10,210 bases of DNA from contig JAEWML010000242.1 of NCBI GenBank assembly GCA_023393155.1, positions 1 to 10,210 on the forward strand. The letters run 5' to 3'. Within the stretch, counting starts at the first letter, position 1. Every line of letters begins with the position of its first letter. Position numbers and translations under genes: made by a program. Positions 1 to 6,363 of this stretch are shown here, piece after piece. The stretch is from Bacillota bacterium (GTDB taxonomy: Bacteria; Bacillota; Clostridia; Oscillospirales; Oscillospiraceae). The notes beneath the pieces are model-generated. The model had not been told where the DNA came from. It searched no databases and saw nothing but the letters and a program-made list of their open reading frames with translations.

Positions 1-1
1 T

Positions 2-406
2 CCCCGGTTTAACCGGGCGCGGGAGCTGGCGGCGGCGGACCTGATTGTGGTTGCCGCGCCGTTTTGGGACATGAGCTTTCCCGCGCTGCTGAAGGTCTAT
101 ATTGAAAACGTGTCGGTGGAGGGTATCACCTTTCGCAGCACGGCGGAGGGCCTGAAGGGCCTGTGTGCGGCGGAGCGGTGCGTGTTTCTCACCACCCGGG
201 GCGGCGCCTATCCGGACGGGGACCCGCTGGAGCAGGCTGTGCCCTATCTCAGGGCCATCCAGATGTTTTTCGGCATTGGCGCGCTGACCTGCGTGGCGGC
301 GGACGGGCTGGATTTGGACGGCGCGGACCCGTCGGCCCTGCTGGCGGACGCCTGCGCCGAGGCGGCGGCCCTTGCGCGGTCGCTCCGGCCTTCTGAAATT
401 TGCTGA
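2..406 (+). CDS. FMN-dependent NADH-azoreductase / NAD(P)H oxidoreductase family, C-terminal part
   Basis: The frame is open from the left edge (codon at position 2) to TGA at 404-406. This gives about 134 residues of a protein whose family members are usually near 200, so the N-terminal flavodoxin-fold start lies outside the window. The segment APFWDMSFPALLKVYIENV, then GITF..TAEGLKGL and LTTRGGAYPDGDP, matches the flavodoxin-like AcpD/AzoR family: a P-[MF]-[YW] loop after a beta strand, then the T.RGG flavin-side loop. Family members are cytoplasmic FMN enzymes that transfer two electrons from NAD(P)H to quinones or azo compounds; the true substrate here cannot be read from sequence. A strong intrinsic terminator follows 45 nt downstream, so this is the last gene of its transcript. 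GTG at 47 is an internal codon and not the start. Family call is fairly sure, substrate is not. Confidence 0.82.
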   Translation, partial: PRFNRARELAAADLIVVAAPFWDMSFPALLKVYIENVSVEGITFRSTAEGLKGLCAAERCVFLTTRGGAYPDGDPLEQAVPYLRAIQMFFGIGALTCVAADGLDLDGADPSALLADACAEAAALARSLRPSEIC

Positions 407-450
407 GGGGCTTCCCGGCATTGGGACCTGCAAAAACGACCAATAGACGA

Positions 451-490
451 AAGCGCCTGCCCCGGCACTGCCGGGGCAGGCGCTTTTTAT
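451..490 (+). terminator. Rho-independent terminator after the azoreductase-like gene
   Basis: A perfect 16-bp stem runs from 451-466 to 470-485 with a 3-nt loop (ACT), followed by a T-rich tail (TTTTTATTTTAT). The tail is on the plus-strand side only, so it stops the upstream gene. On the minus strand the stem is followed by TCGTC, a poor tail, so it is at best a weak stop for the convergent GntR gene. Confidence 0.93.
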
Positions 491-543
491 TTTATAGGGA
501 ACGAAGAGCGGACATGGTTGCGGGAAATAAGGCTCCCGGCGCA

Positions 544-1227
544 TTATACCCGCAGGGTCTGAATCAGGTGCTTCATGTGAATGCTCATGGCATAGCGGGC
601 GCCCACGTCGTCCCGGCGCAGCAGAAAATCCACAATCAGCCGGTTGTCCGCTACGGCGGTTTCCTGCATGTGCTTCTGATTCTCCGAAATCTGCATAATC
701 TCGCTCACCGCGTCGTTGATAATGGGATAGAGGCGGCGCATGTATTCGTTGTGGGACGCGCGGATGATGCTCAGGTGGAAGTCCTGGTCCGCGGCGGGCC
801 AGTCTCCGCCTGCGGCGGCGATCTGCTCCATCCGCTCCGCCTTGCGGCGGATTTGGTCCAGCTCCTCGTCGCTTGCCCGCTGGCACGCCAGCGCCACCGT
901 GGCTGGCTCGAAAATCAAACGCATTTCAAACAGGTCCCTGGCGCGGGTCCTGGACCGCAAATCCGTCAGTGCCGTCATATCCACCGGGAAACGGGGCAGC
1001 TCTCGGGCCACAAACGTTCCCTTGCCTCGCCGAATTTCCAGCACGCCCTGCGCCACCAGAAAGGAAATTGCCTCCCGCAGCGTGGTGCGGCTGACGCCTA
1101 AAAGCTCGCTCAGTTCGTTTTCGTTGGGCAGCTTGCCCCCGGTTTCATAGCGGTGCTCCTCCGCGATCATGTCCAGCAGCCGCTCCGCCGCCCGCTGGGA
1201 CAGCTTTGCCTTTTTCGGTTCCTCCAT
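544..1227 (-). CDS. GntR/FadR-family transcriptional regulator (wHTH + FCD domain)
   Basis: A 227-residue DNA-binding regulator. The start is ATG at 1227, with AAGGAGGA (minus strand, 1233-1240) 5 nt upstream; the frame extends further upstream but without a comparable site. Residues about 5-75 form the GntR winged helix: LPNENELSELLGVSRTTLRE is the recognition-helix region and RRGKGTFV the wing. Residues about 95-220 are an all-helical FCD domain, usually a small-acid or acyl-ligand sensor. The metal-site motifs DQDFH (149-151) and IHMKHL (around 217-220) are present, but the usual EHR.I histidine is replaced (ADNRLI, about 193-198), so metal-assisted ligand binding may be altered. It is divergent from the P-loop/2-oxoacid oxidoreductase operon. 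FadR-type regulators often control the divergent operon and themselves, so regulation of that operon by a 2-oxo acid or related metabolite is the natural inference; the actual ligand is unknown. Confidence 0.92.
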   Translation of the reverse strand: MEEPKKAKLSQRAAERLLDMIAEEHRYETGGKLPNENELSELLGVSRTTLREAISFLVAQGVLEIRRGKGTFVARELPRFPVDMTALTDLRSRTRARDLFEMRLIFEPATVALACQRASDEELDQIRRKAERMEQIAAAGGDWPAADQDFHLSIIRASHNEYMRRLYPIINDAVSEIMQISENQKHMQETAVADNRLIVDFLLRRDDVGARYAMSIHMKHLIQTLRV

Positions 1228-1240
1228 GAAAGTCCTCCTT

Positions 1241-1256
1241 CGCCCCCGTGGGGGCG
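1241..1256. repeat. Small GC-rich hairpin in the GntR leader
   Basis: CGCCCC-CGTG-GGGGCG forms a 6-bp stem immediately upstream of the GntR ribosome-binding site (1233-1240). It would lie in the 5' leader of the minus-strand mRNA and might influence initiation; no more can be said. Confidence 0.4.
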
Positions 1257-1264
1257 TATTTCGT

Positions 1265-1293
1265 TTTATAGTGCCGCCGCTTTGCCCGAAAAC
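1265..1293 (-). promoter_or_regulatory. Possible promoter of the GntR regulator
   Basis: On the minus strand a TATAAA -10 box (1265-1270) lies about 40 nt upstream of the start codon. The matching -35 position (1288-1293, GTTTTC, 17-nt spacing) is a poor match. The -10 is plausible and the -35 weak, which fits a regulated or low-level promoter. Confidence 0.4.
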
Positions 1294-1359
1294 TTTTCGC
1301 CCACAACAGATTTTACGAAAAGCTCGACAGTAATTCGGCAAAAAGCACAATAACTTCCC

Positions 1360-1388
1360 TTGACATCTCCAGTCAAATCAGTTATACT
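1360..1388 (+). promoter_or_regulatory. Sigma-A promoter of the P-loop ATPase / 2-oxoacid oxidoreductase operon
   Basis: A perfect -35 TTGACA (1360-1365) and a near-perfect -10 TATACT (1383-1388) are separated by exactly 17 nt, giving a start of transcription near 1395. A leader of about 60 nt precedes the TTG start codon at 1456. Because the promoter occupies 1360-1388, a translational start at 1360 in the same frame can be excluded. Confidence 0.88.
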
Positions 1389-1390
1389 GA
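1378..1390. promoter_or_regulatory. Candidate GntR operator overlapping the -10 box
   Basis: TCAGT-TAT-ACTGA is a perfect 5+5 inverted repeat with a 3-nt centre, covering the -10 hexamer. A second, looser inverted repeat (TGAC-N7-GTCA, 1361-1375) covers the -35, and TGACATC occurs twice (1361-1367 and 1388-1394). Short palindromes of this size are typical of dimeric GntR-type regulators, and one is encoded divergently next door. Binding is inferred only. Confidence 0.5.
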
Positions 1391-1455
1391 CATCATACAA
1401 CGCATACGATAATAATACAACTCTTTTTTGCAATTTTGAAAGCGAGGGGGTCATT

Positions 1456-2145
1456 TTGATTCTGACATCCGATCAGGTCTGCTCCAACCGCGTCGTGCTT
1501 GTCTGCGGACATTACGGGACGGGGAAGACCGAGTTTGCCGTGAACTATGCGCTGGGGCTGGCCCATGAGGGGCACGCCGCCATGCTGGCGGACGTAGACA
1601 TAGTGAACCCCTATTTCCGCTCCAGAGAGCGCAAAAAGCTTTTGGAGGGGGCTGGTATTCGGGTGATTTCCTCCTCTCAGGAGTGCAGCGACGCGGACGT
1701 GCCCGCCCTTCCGGCGGAGCTGTTGACGATTCTTGAAAACCGGGAAATCCGGGGCGTGATGGACGTGGGCGGCGATCCGGTGGGCGCACGGGTGCTGGCC
1801 CGGTTTCAGCCCAAGATTATCGCGGAGGATTATAACCTCCTCTTCGTGCTTAACGCCAACCGGCCCGAGGTGCGCGCGGCGGAGGCCGCCGCGGCTTATC
1901 TTCGCAGCATCGAGGCCGTGACGGGTCTTGTGTGCGGCGGCATTGTGAACAACACCCATCTGTGCGGCGAGACGACGCCCGAAGAGATTCTCAAGGGCGC
2001 GGAGCTGGCCGGGGCGGTTTCACGCGAAACCGGCATTCCCGTTGTGTGCCATGTGGCGGAGCGGCGCTTTGCCGGCGAGGAGAGCCTCGCGGGCCTTAAG
2101 CTGTTTCCCATTGACATTTATATGAAAAAACCGTGGGAGCTGTAA
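1456..2145 (+). CDS. P-loop ATP-binding protein of unknown role in the oxidoreductase operon
   Basis: About 229 residues. The start is taken as TTG 1456, 5 nt after GAGGGGG (1444-1450); upstream in-frame codons lie in the promoter or leader. Walker A is GHYGTGKT (residues 18-25), followed by ADVDIVNPYFRSRE (about 45-58), where Asp46/Asp48 sit as in ParA/CobQ-type SIMIBI ATPases, and a Walker-B-like VMDVGGD (101-107). LLFVLNANRPEVR and GIVNNTHL resemble the base-recognition strands of the same fold. The lone Walker A lysine (no N-terminal second lysine) separates it from classic MinD/ParA. No membrane segment is seen. It is the first gene of the operon, 29 nt before the ferredoxin-like subunit, so a part in assembly, cofactor loading or regulation of the 2-oxoacid oxidoreductase is the reasonable guess. 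I do not recognise a characterised homologue. Confidence 0.85.
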   Translation: MILTSDQVCSNRVVLVCGHYGTGKTEFAVNYALGLAHEGHAAMLADVDIVNPYFRSRERKKLLEGAGIRVISSSQECSDADVPALPAELLTILENREIRGVMDVGGDPVGARVLARFQPKIIAEDYNLLFVLNANRPEVRAAEAAAAYLRSIEAVTGLVCGGIVNNTHLCGETTPEEILKGAELAGAVSRETGIPVVCHVAERRFAGEESLAGLKLFPIDIYMKKPWEL

Positions 2146-2174
2146 AAGGCTCCCAACAACATGAAGGGAGGCAA

Positions 2175-2396
2175 ATGAGTATCATGGCAGCAAGGGTAAC
2201 ATTTGACCGGGATCGGTGCAAGGGCTGTGAGCTGTGCGTTTCCGTGTGTCCCAAGCACATTGTGGCGATTGACATGGACGTTATCAACCGCAAGGGCTAT
2301 CACCCCGCCGGGGTGGTGGACATGGCGGCATGCATCGCCTGCGCGAACTGCGCGAAAATCTGTCCGGATTCCGTGATTATTGTGGAAAAAATCTGA
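2175..2396 (+). CDS. Ferredoxin-like (delta) subunit of 2-oxoacid:ferredoxin oxidoreductase, 2x[4Fe-4S]
   Basis: A 73-residue protein with two complete 4Fe-4S cluster motifs, CKGCELCVSVCP (N-terminal half) and CIACANCAKICP (C-terminal half), the layout of the small electron-transfer subunit of four-subunit 2-oxoacid:ferredoxin oxidoreductases. It would pass electrons from the TPP/4Fe-4S centre of the alpha-beta subunits to free ferredoxin in the cytoplasm. The start is ATG 2175 after AAGGGAGG (2164-2171), a short 3-nt spacing. A second in-frame ATG at 2184 (12-nt spacing, product beginning MAARV) is equally possible. The next gene begins 20 nt downstream, so the two are certainly cotranscribed. 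The separate small subunit is typical of VOR/KOR-type enzymes as opposed to single-chain PFOR. Confidence 0.93.
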   Translation: MSIMAARVTFDRDRCKGCELCVSVCPKHIVAIDMDVINRKGYHPAGVVDMAACIACANCAKICPDSVIIVEKI

Positions 2397-2415
2397 CGAA
2401 GGAGGTTGAATTTTC

Positions 2416-3486
2416 GTGGGAAAAGAGCTTTGGAAAGGAAATGAAGCGATTGCGGAGGCCGCCATCCGCGCGGGCTGCGACTGTTTCTTCGGGTATCCCA
2501 TCACCCCGCAGAGCGAGATTCCGGAATATCTCTCTTTGCACATGCCGCAGCACGGCAAGGTATTTGTTCAGGCGGAGTCCGAGGTGGCCGCCATCAACAT
2601 GGTGTATGGGGCAGCGGGCGCCGGAATGCGGGCCATGACCTCCTCCTCCTCCCCCGGTGTCTCTTTGAAGCAGGAGGGCATTACTTATCTTGCGGGCGCA
2701 GAGCTGCCCGCCGTCATTGTCAACTGTATGCGCGGCGGACCGGGCCTTGGCACTATCCAGCCCGGCCAGAGCGACTATTTTCAGGCCACCCGCGGCGGCG
2801 GCAACGGCGACTACCGCACGGTGGTGCTGGCCCCCGCCAACATTCAGGAGGCCGTGGATATGGTGCAGGAGGCGTTTGACATCGCCGACCAGTATCGCAA
2901 CCCCGTGCTGGTGCTGGCCGACGGCATGATCGGCCAGATGATGGAGCCCATCGAGTGGCGCGAGGTTCCAAAGCGCAAGCTGGAGCCCAAGGACTGGGCC
3001 GCCACCGGCCGAAAGGGCCGCGCGCATCACAACGTGATTAACTCTTTGTACATCGACCCCAACGAGTGCGACGACTTTAACGTGGAGCTTGCGAAGAAAT
3101 ATCAGGTCATTAAGGCAAACGAGGTCCGCTGGACCCACAAGGATGCGGAGGACGCCGAGCTTCTCATCACGGCCTACGGCACGCCCGCCCGGATTGTCCT
3201 CACGGCGCTGGAGCAGCTCCGGGCCGAGGGGGTTAAGGCGGGGCTTTTCCGTCCCATTTCGCTGTGGCCCTTCCCGGAGAAGGCGCTGCACGACCTAGCC
3301 CTGCGGGACAACGTGAAAGCCATTTTGGACGTGGAAATGAGCATCGACGGCCAGATGATCGAGGATGTGCGCCTGAGCGTGGAGGGCCGCAGGCCCATCA
3401 CTTATCTGGGCCACGCCGGCGGCGTGATTCCCACTGTGGAGGAAATCGTGGAAGCGGGCAAAAAGGCCCTGAAGGAGGCGGAGTAA
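2416..3486 (+). CDS. vorB: 2-oxoacid (3-methyl-2-oxobutanoate):ferredoxin oxidoreductase, alpha subunit
   Basis: A 356-residue alpha subunit starting at GTG 2416, with AAGGAGGT (2399-2406) 9 nt upstream. It carries GYPITPQSEIPEYL (26-39), the conserved substrate/TPP-pyrimidine domain signature; QAESEVAAINMVYGAAGAG (52-70); SSSSPGVSLKQEG; and MRGGPGLGTIQPGQSDY (105-121), all characteristic of the VorB-like branch. The C-terminal third is the transketolase C-like domain. With the beta, gamma and ferredoxin-like subunits it makes the cytoplasmic enzyme: 2-oxo acid + CoA + oxidised ferredoxin to acyl-CoA + CO2 + reduced ferredoxin, reversible in vivo in anaerobes. Length is normal for the branch. 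Substrate assignment to branched-chain 2-oxo acids rests on this branch resemblance and on the nearby ilvE; 2-oxoglutarate or other 2-oxo acids cannot be excluded. Confidence 0.9.
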   Translation: MGKELWKGNEAIAEAAIRAGCDCFFGYPITPQSEIPEYLSLHMPQHGKVFVQAESEVAAINMVYGAAGAGMRAMTSSSSPGVSLKQEGITYLAGAELPAVIVNCMRGGPGLGTIQPGQSDYFQATRGGGNGDYRTVVLAPANIQEAVDMVQEAFDIADQYRNPVLVLADGMIGQMMEPIEWREVPKRKLEPKDWAATGRKGRAHHNVINSLYIDPNECDDFNVELAKKYQVIKANEVRWTHKDAEDAELLITAYGTPARIVLTALEQLRAEGVKAGLFRPISLWPFPEKALHDLALRDNVKAILDVEMSIDGQMIEDVRLSVEGRRPITYLGHAGGVIPTVEEIVEAGKKALKEAE

Positions 3487-3487
3487 C

Positions 3488-4237
3488 ATGGCGGTTGTCT
3501 ATCAAAAATCCAAGGGACTGACGGACGTGGAGTTCCACTACTGCCCCGGCTGCACCCACGGCATCATTCACAAGCTGGTGGCCGAGACGATGGAGGAGAT
3601 GGACCTGCTGGATACGGCCATCGGCGTGTGTCCCGTGGGCTGCTCCGTGTTCGCCTATAAGTATTTTAGCTGCGACATGCAGGAGGCCGCCCACGGGCGC
3701 GCCCCCGCCGTTGCCACCGGCATCAAGCGCACCCATCCCCACCAGCCGGTGTTCACCTATCAGGGCGACGGGGACCTTGCCTCCATCGGCACGGCGGAAA
3801 TTGTCCACGCCGCTATGCGGGGCGAGAAATTCACCACCATTTTTATTAACAACGCCATTTATGGCATGACCGGCGGACAGATGGCCCCCACCACCCTCAT
3901 CGGGCAAAGAGCCACCACCTGTCCCCAGGGCCGCACCCGGGAGCAGGCCGGTATGCCCATCCGCATGGCAGAGATGCTTTCCACGCTGGACGGCTGCGTC
4001 TATGCCGAGCGGGTCTGCACCACCGACATTCCCAACCTGAACAAGGCAAAAAAGGCCATTAAAAAGGCGTTTCAGCTCCAGATGGAGGGCAAGGGCTTCA
4101 CTTTTGTGGAGGTTCTTGCCACCTGCCCCACCAACTGGGGCATGACGCCGCTGAAATCCATGGAGTGGCTGAAGGAGAACATGGTTCCCTATTATCCTTT
4201 GGGCGTAATCAAGGATACGGCTGCGGAGGTGAAGTGA
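3488..4237 (+). CDS. korB: 2-oxoacid:ferredoxin oxidoreductase, beta (TPP-binding) subunit
   Basis: A 249-residue thiamine diphosphate subunit starting at ATG 3488, one nucleotide after the stop of the alpha subunit, so translation is probably coupled. CPGCTHG (19-25) starts the cluster-associated Cys region, with further Cys in GVCPVGCS (47-53). YQGDGDLASIG (91-101) through FINNAIYGMTGGQ (119-131) is the TPP/Mg motif (GDG...NN). THPH and QMAPTT are also typical of the VorA/KorB branch. It binds TPP for decarboxylation of the 2-oxo acid and cannot act without the alpha subunit. No truncation is visible. The symbol is given for the orthologous family; a vor-type name would be equally valid if the substrate is 2-oxoisovalerate. 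Confidence 0.93.
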   Translation: MAVVYQKSKGLTDVEFHYCPGCTHGIIHKLVAETMEEMDLLDTAIGVCPVGCSVFAYKYFSCDMQEAAHGRAPAVATGIKRTHPHQPVFTYQGDGDLASIGTAEIVHAAMRGEKFTTIFINNAIYGMTGGQMAPTTLIGQRATTCPQGRTREQAGMPIRMAEMLSTLDGCVYAERVCTTDIPNLNKAKKAIKKAFQLQMEGKGFTFVEVLATCPTNWGMTPLKSMEWLKENMVPYYPLGVIKDTAAEVK

Positions 4238-4238
4238 G

Positions 4239-4775
4239 ATGAAAAAGGAAATTATTATTTCCGGCTTCGGCGGGCAGGGCGGTCTTGCCATCGGCAAAAA
4301 CCTGGCGGAGGCCGGCATGGCCGAGGGGCTGAACGTCACATGGGCCCCGTCCTACGGGCCCGAGATGCGGGGCGGCACGGCCAACTGCTCCGTGGTGCTG
4401 TCGGACCGGCCGGTGGGTTCCCCCGTGTTTAACCACCCCACGGAGCTGATTGCCATGAACGAGCCCTCCCTTGAAAAATTCGAGGCGGGCGTGGTTTCCG
4501 GCGGGGCGGTGTTTGTCAACAGCTCCGTGGTCAACGACAAGGTGACCCGCCCGGATTTGACTGCGTACTACATCCCCTGCGGGGAAATCGCCGATCAGGT
4601 GGGCAACGCCAAGGTGGGCAACATGGCCATGCTGGGTGCGTATGTGGCCGCCACCAAGGTTTTGAAGCCAGAGGCCATCGAGGCAATGATTGAGGAGATG
4701 TTTACCGGGGCCAAGGCCAAGCTGGTTCCCCTGAACATCGAGGCCTTCCGCCGGGGCATGGCCTGCGTCGGATAA
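4239..4775 (+). CDS. korC: 2-oxoacid:ferredoxin oxidoreductase, gamma subunit
   Basis: A 178-residue gamma subunit starting one nucleotide after the beta stop, with GGAGGTGA (about 4225-4234) upstream inside the beta gene. GFGGQGG (9-15) is the hallmark N-terminal loop of this family, probably the CoA-side domain, and [13 protein letters not shown] (38-50) the second hallmark. The remainder ([22 protein letters not shown]) follows the family pattern to its end. It is the last subunit gene of the operon. Two GC-rich hairpins without a clean T tract follow (4803-4847). All four subunits of the complex are therefore present and intact. Confidence 0.93.
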   Translation: MKKEIIISGFGGQGGLAIGKNLAEAGMAEGLNVTWAPSYGPEMRGGTANCSVVLSDRPVGSPVFNHPTELIAMNEPSLEKFEAGVVSGGAVFVNSSVVNDKVTRPDLTAYYIPCGEIADQVGNAKVGNMAMLGAYVAATKVLKPEAIEAMIEEMFTGAKAKLVPLNIEAFRRGMACVG

Positions 4776-4802
4776 CGCTGCTTTCCGTAAAGAGAACGTC
4801 CC

Positions 4803-4847
4803 CCGGCCGCCGGGAAACCGGCGGCCGGACGGACGGGTATCCCGTCC
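4803..4847. terminator. Tandem GC-rich hairpins downstream of the oxidoreductase operon
   Basis: A perfect 11-bp stem with a GAAA loop (4803-4813 / 4818-4828) is followed by a 7-bp stem with a TAT loop (4831-4837 / 4841-4847). No T tract follows directly, so this may be a weak or factor-dependent terminator, or an mRNA 3'-end stabiliser. Some readthrough into the ilvE leader is possible. Confidence 0.5.
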
Positions 4848-4873
4848 CGCGCCTGTTCTGTGCATTTTAACAG

Positions 4874-4902
4874 TTGACTTTCTCCTGCCGGGAGCGTATA
4901 AA
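4874..4902 (+). promoter_or_regulatory. Sigma-A promoter of the T-box/ilvE transcript
   Basis: -35 TTGACT (4874-4879), 17-nt spacer and -10 TATAAA (4897-4902), followed by an AT-rich start region. Transcription would begin near 4909, just before the first conserved T-box helix. Confidence 0.85.
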
Positions 4903-4908
4903 TAATTT

Positions 4909-5185
4909 AATATGCAAAACGCGATGAACGGGAATTGCTGTCAGGAACGCCGCCTTCAGAGAGCTGCCGCACGGTGCGAGGCAGCGGACGCGGCCTGATT
5001 GGTCTGGCCCGGAAGCGGCCCGCCCAAAGAGAGGTTTCTCCAGTAGGCGGCGACGGGGGCCTCCCGGTTACAGGGGCGGTGCGCGGAAGCGTACATAAGA
5101 GGCCGCAGCGCGGCAAAGAGAGTGGTACCACGGAAGTTTGGCTTTCGCCTCCCTGTTTTCAGGGATGCGAGAGCCTTTTGCTTTA
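4909..5185 (+). promoter_or_regulatory. T-box riboswitch (tRNA-sensing leader) of ilvE
   Basis: All main parts of a T-box are present. Stem I begins near GCGATGAACGGG (4921-4932), with the GATGA K-turn element. Its upper part has the AG-bulge CAGAGAG and distal loop GGTGCGA, closed by CTGCC/GGCAG. The T-box proper is GAGTGGTACCACGG (about 5119-5133), whose TGGT bulge matches a tRNA ending ACCA. Antiterminator helix A2 pairs CGGAAG (5131-5136) with CTTTCG (5142-5147). The same CTTTCG is used by the competing terminator (5140-5175), giving the classic switch: uncharged tRNA stabilises the antiterminator and ilvE is expressed. By pairing, the specifier loop 3' strand is TGGTCTGG (5000-5007). It holds GTC (Val) and CTG (Leu), and I cannot decide between them. 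A branched-chain amino acid specificity fits the regulated gene. Confidence 0.94.
5140..5184 (+). terminator. T-box attenuator (regulated intrinsic terminator)
   Basis: The 5' arm at 5140-5155 pairs with 5160-5175 around a TTTT loop over 16 positions, with one G-U pair and one C-T mismatch, followed by TTTTGCTTT. It overlaps the antiterminator half-helix at 5142-5147, so only one of the two can form. Confidence 0.88.
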
Positions 5186-5218
5186 TCGGTTCAAAATAAA
5201 AGTAAGGGAGAATTTCAA

Positions 5219-6304
5219 ATGCTGAATATCAAGATCACGAAGACGACTTCCCCCAAGGCAAAGCCTGCGGACGAGTCTAAGCTGGGCTTCGGAAAGACCT
5301 TTTCCGACCACATGTTTATTATGGACTACACCGAGGGCCAGGGCTGGCACGATGCCCGCATTGTGCCCTATGCCCCCCTCTCCCTGGAGCCCTCCGCCGT
5401 GGTGTTCCACTATGCGCAGGAGTGCTTTGAGGGCCTGAAGGCCTATCGCACCGCCGAGGGTAAAATTCAGCTCTTTCGCCCGGACTGCAACGCCCGTCGC
5501 ATGAACAACACGCAGGAGCGCCTGTGCATGCCGAGCATTCCCGAGGAGGACTTTGTGGAGGCCATCCGCGCACTGGTGGAGGTCGAGAAGGACTGGGTTC
5601 CCCATTCCGAAGGCGCGTCGCTGTACATCCGTCCCTTTACCATCGCCACCATGGCCCAGCTCGGCGTCCACGCGTCCAGCACCTATCAGTTCATCATCAT
5701 CTGCGCCCCCTCCGGCGCGTATTACGCGGCGGGCCTGGCCCCCATCGACATCTACGTGGAGGACACCTATGTCCGCGCCTGCCCCGGCGGCACCGGCTTT
5801 ACCAAGTGCGGCGGAAACTACGCCGTGTCTCTGCTTGCCGCCAAGGTGGCCGAGGAGCGGGGATACAGCCAGGTGCTGTGGCTGGACGGCGTGGAGCGCA
5901 AGTACGTTGAGGAAGTGGGCGCGATGAACATCTTCTTCAAAATTGACGGCAAGCTCTATACCGCAGAGGCGCAGGACAGGGACGGCACCGTGCTCCCCGG
6001 CGTCACCCGCCGCTCCATCATCGAGCTGCTGAAAGACTGGGGCTATGAGGTTGTGGAGGGCAAGCTGGCCGTCGACGACCTGATGAAGGCCTCCCGCGAG
6101 GGCAAGCTGGAGGAGGTGTTCGGCACCGGTACCGCCGCCGTCGTCTCCCCCGTCAAGAAGCTGGATTATGAGGACCAGTCCGCAAAGATCGGCAACGGCG
6201 AAATCGGCCCCCTGACCCAAAAGCTGTACGACACACTCACCGGCATTCAGTGGGGCAGAATTCCCGACACAAAGGGCTGGATTGTTCCGGTCTGCGACGC
6301 TTGA
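5219..6304 (+). CDS. ilvE: Branched-chain amino acid aminotransferase (fold-type IV PLP enzyme)
   Basis: A 361-residue cytoplasmic enzyme that transfers the amino group between Val/Leu/Ile and 2-oxoglutarate. The start is ATG 5219 after AAGGGAG (5204-5210). The frame is open upstream to 5138, but that stretch is the T-box terminator. The sequence follows the longer BCAT group (eukaryote-like, about 350-365 residues): FHYAQECFEGLKAYR (63-77), SLYIRPF (135-141), GTGFTKCGGNYA (191-202) with catalytic Lys196, and KYVEEVGAMNIFF (228-240) for phosphate and substrate contacts; FGTGTAAVVSPV near the end binds the cofactor phosphate. It is alone on its transcript, controlled by the T-box, and ends at a hairpin terminator. 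With the upstream oxidoreductase it shares the branched-chain 2-oxo acid pool. No damage is visible. Confidence 0.97.
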   Translation: MLNIKITKTTSPKAKPADESKLGFGKTFSDHMFIMDYTEGQGWHDARIVPYAPLSLEPSAVVFHYAQECFEGLKAYRTAEGKIQLFRPDCNARRMNNTQERLCMPSIPEEDFVEAIRALVEVEKDWVPHSEGASLYIRPFTIATMAQLGVHASSTYQFIIICAPSGAYYAAGLAPIDIYVEDTYVRACPGGTGFTKCGGNYAVSLLAAKVAEERGYSQVLWLDGVERKYVEEVGAMNIFFKIDGKLYTAEAQDRDGTVLPGVTRRSIIELLKDWGYEVVEGKLAVDDLMKASREGKLEEVFGTGTAAVVSPVKKLDYEDQSAKIGNGEIGPLTQKLYDTLTGIQWGRIPDTKGWIVPVCDA

Positions 6305-6326
6305 TTTGCACCTGTCGTTCAAATGT

Positions 6327-6363
6327 CCCGCCCGGCTGCAAAAGCAGCCGGGCGGGGTGCTTT
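6327..6363 (+). terminator. Hairpin terminator after ilvE
   Basis: A perfect 13-bp GC-rich stem (6327-6339 / 6344-6356) closes an AAAA loop, 22 nt after the ilvE stop. The following tail GTGCTTTC is only weakly T-rich, so efficiency is uncertain, but position and stem strength support termination. Confidence 0.75.

Noticed and set aside
400..1101. Long plus-strand open frame opposite the GntR gene
   Set aside because: It is antisense to a clear GntR/FCD protein, overlaps the terminator at 451-490, and has no ribosome site or family resemblance.
1360..1455. TTG at 1360 as start of the P-loop protein
   Set aside because: The codon is the first triplet of the -35 box TTGACA, so it lies upstream of the transcript start; TTG 1456 has a ribosome site.
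3398..4339. 313-codon minus-strand open frame opposite the beta subunit
   Set aside because: It is a shadow of the beta-subunit gene and spans three gene boundaries of a well-supported operon.
5183..6322. 379-codon minus-strand open frame
   Set aside because: It is the GC-rich antisense shadow of ilvE; its Gly/Ala/His/Leu-rich composition and lack of motifs or ribosome site argue against a gene.
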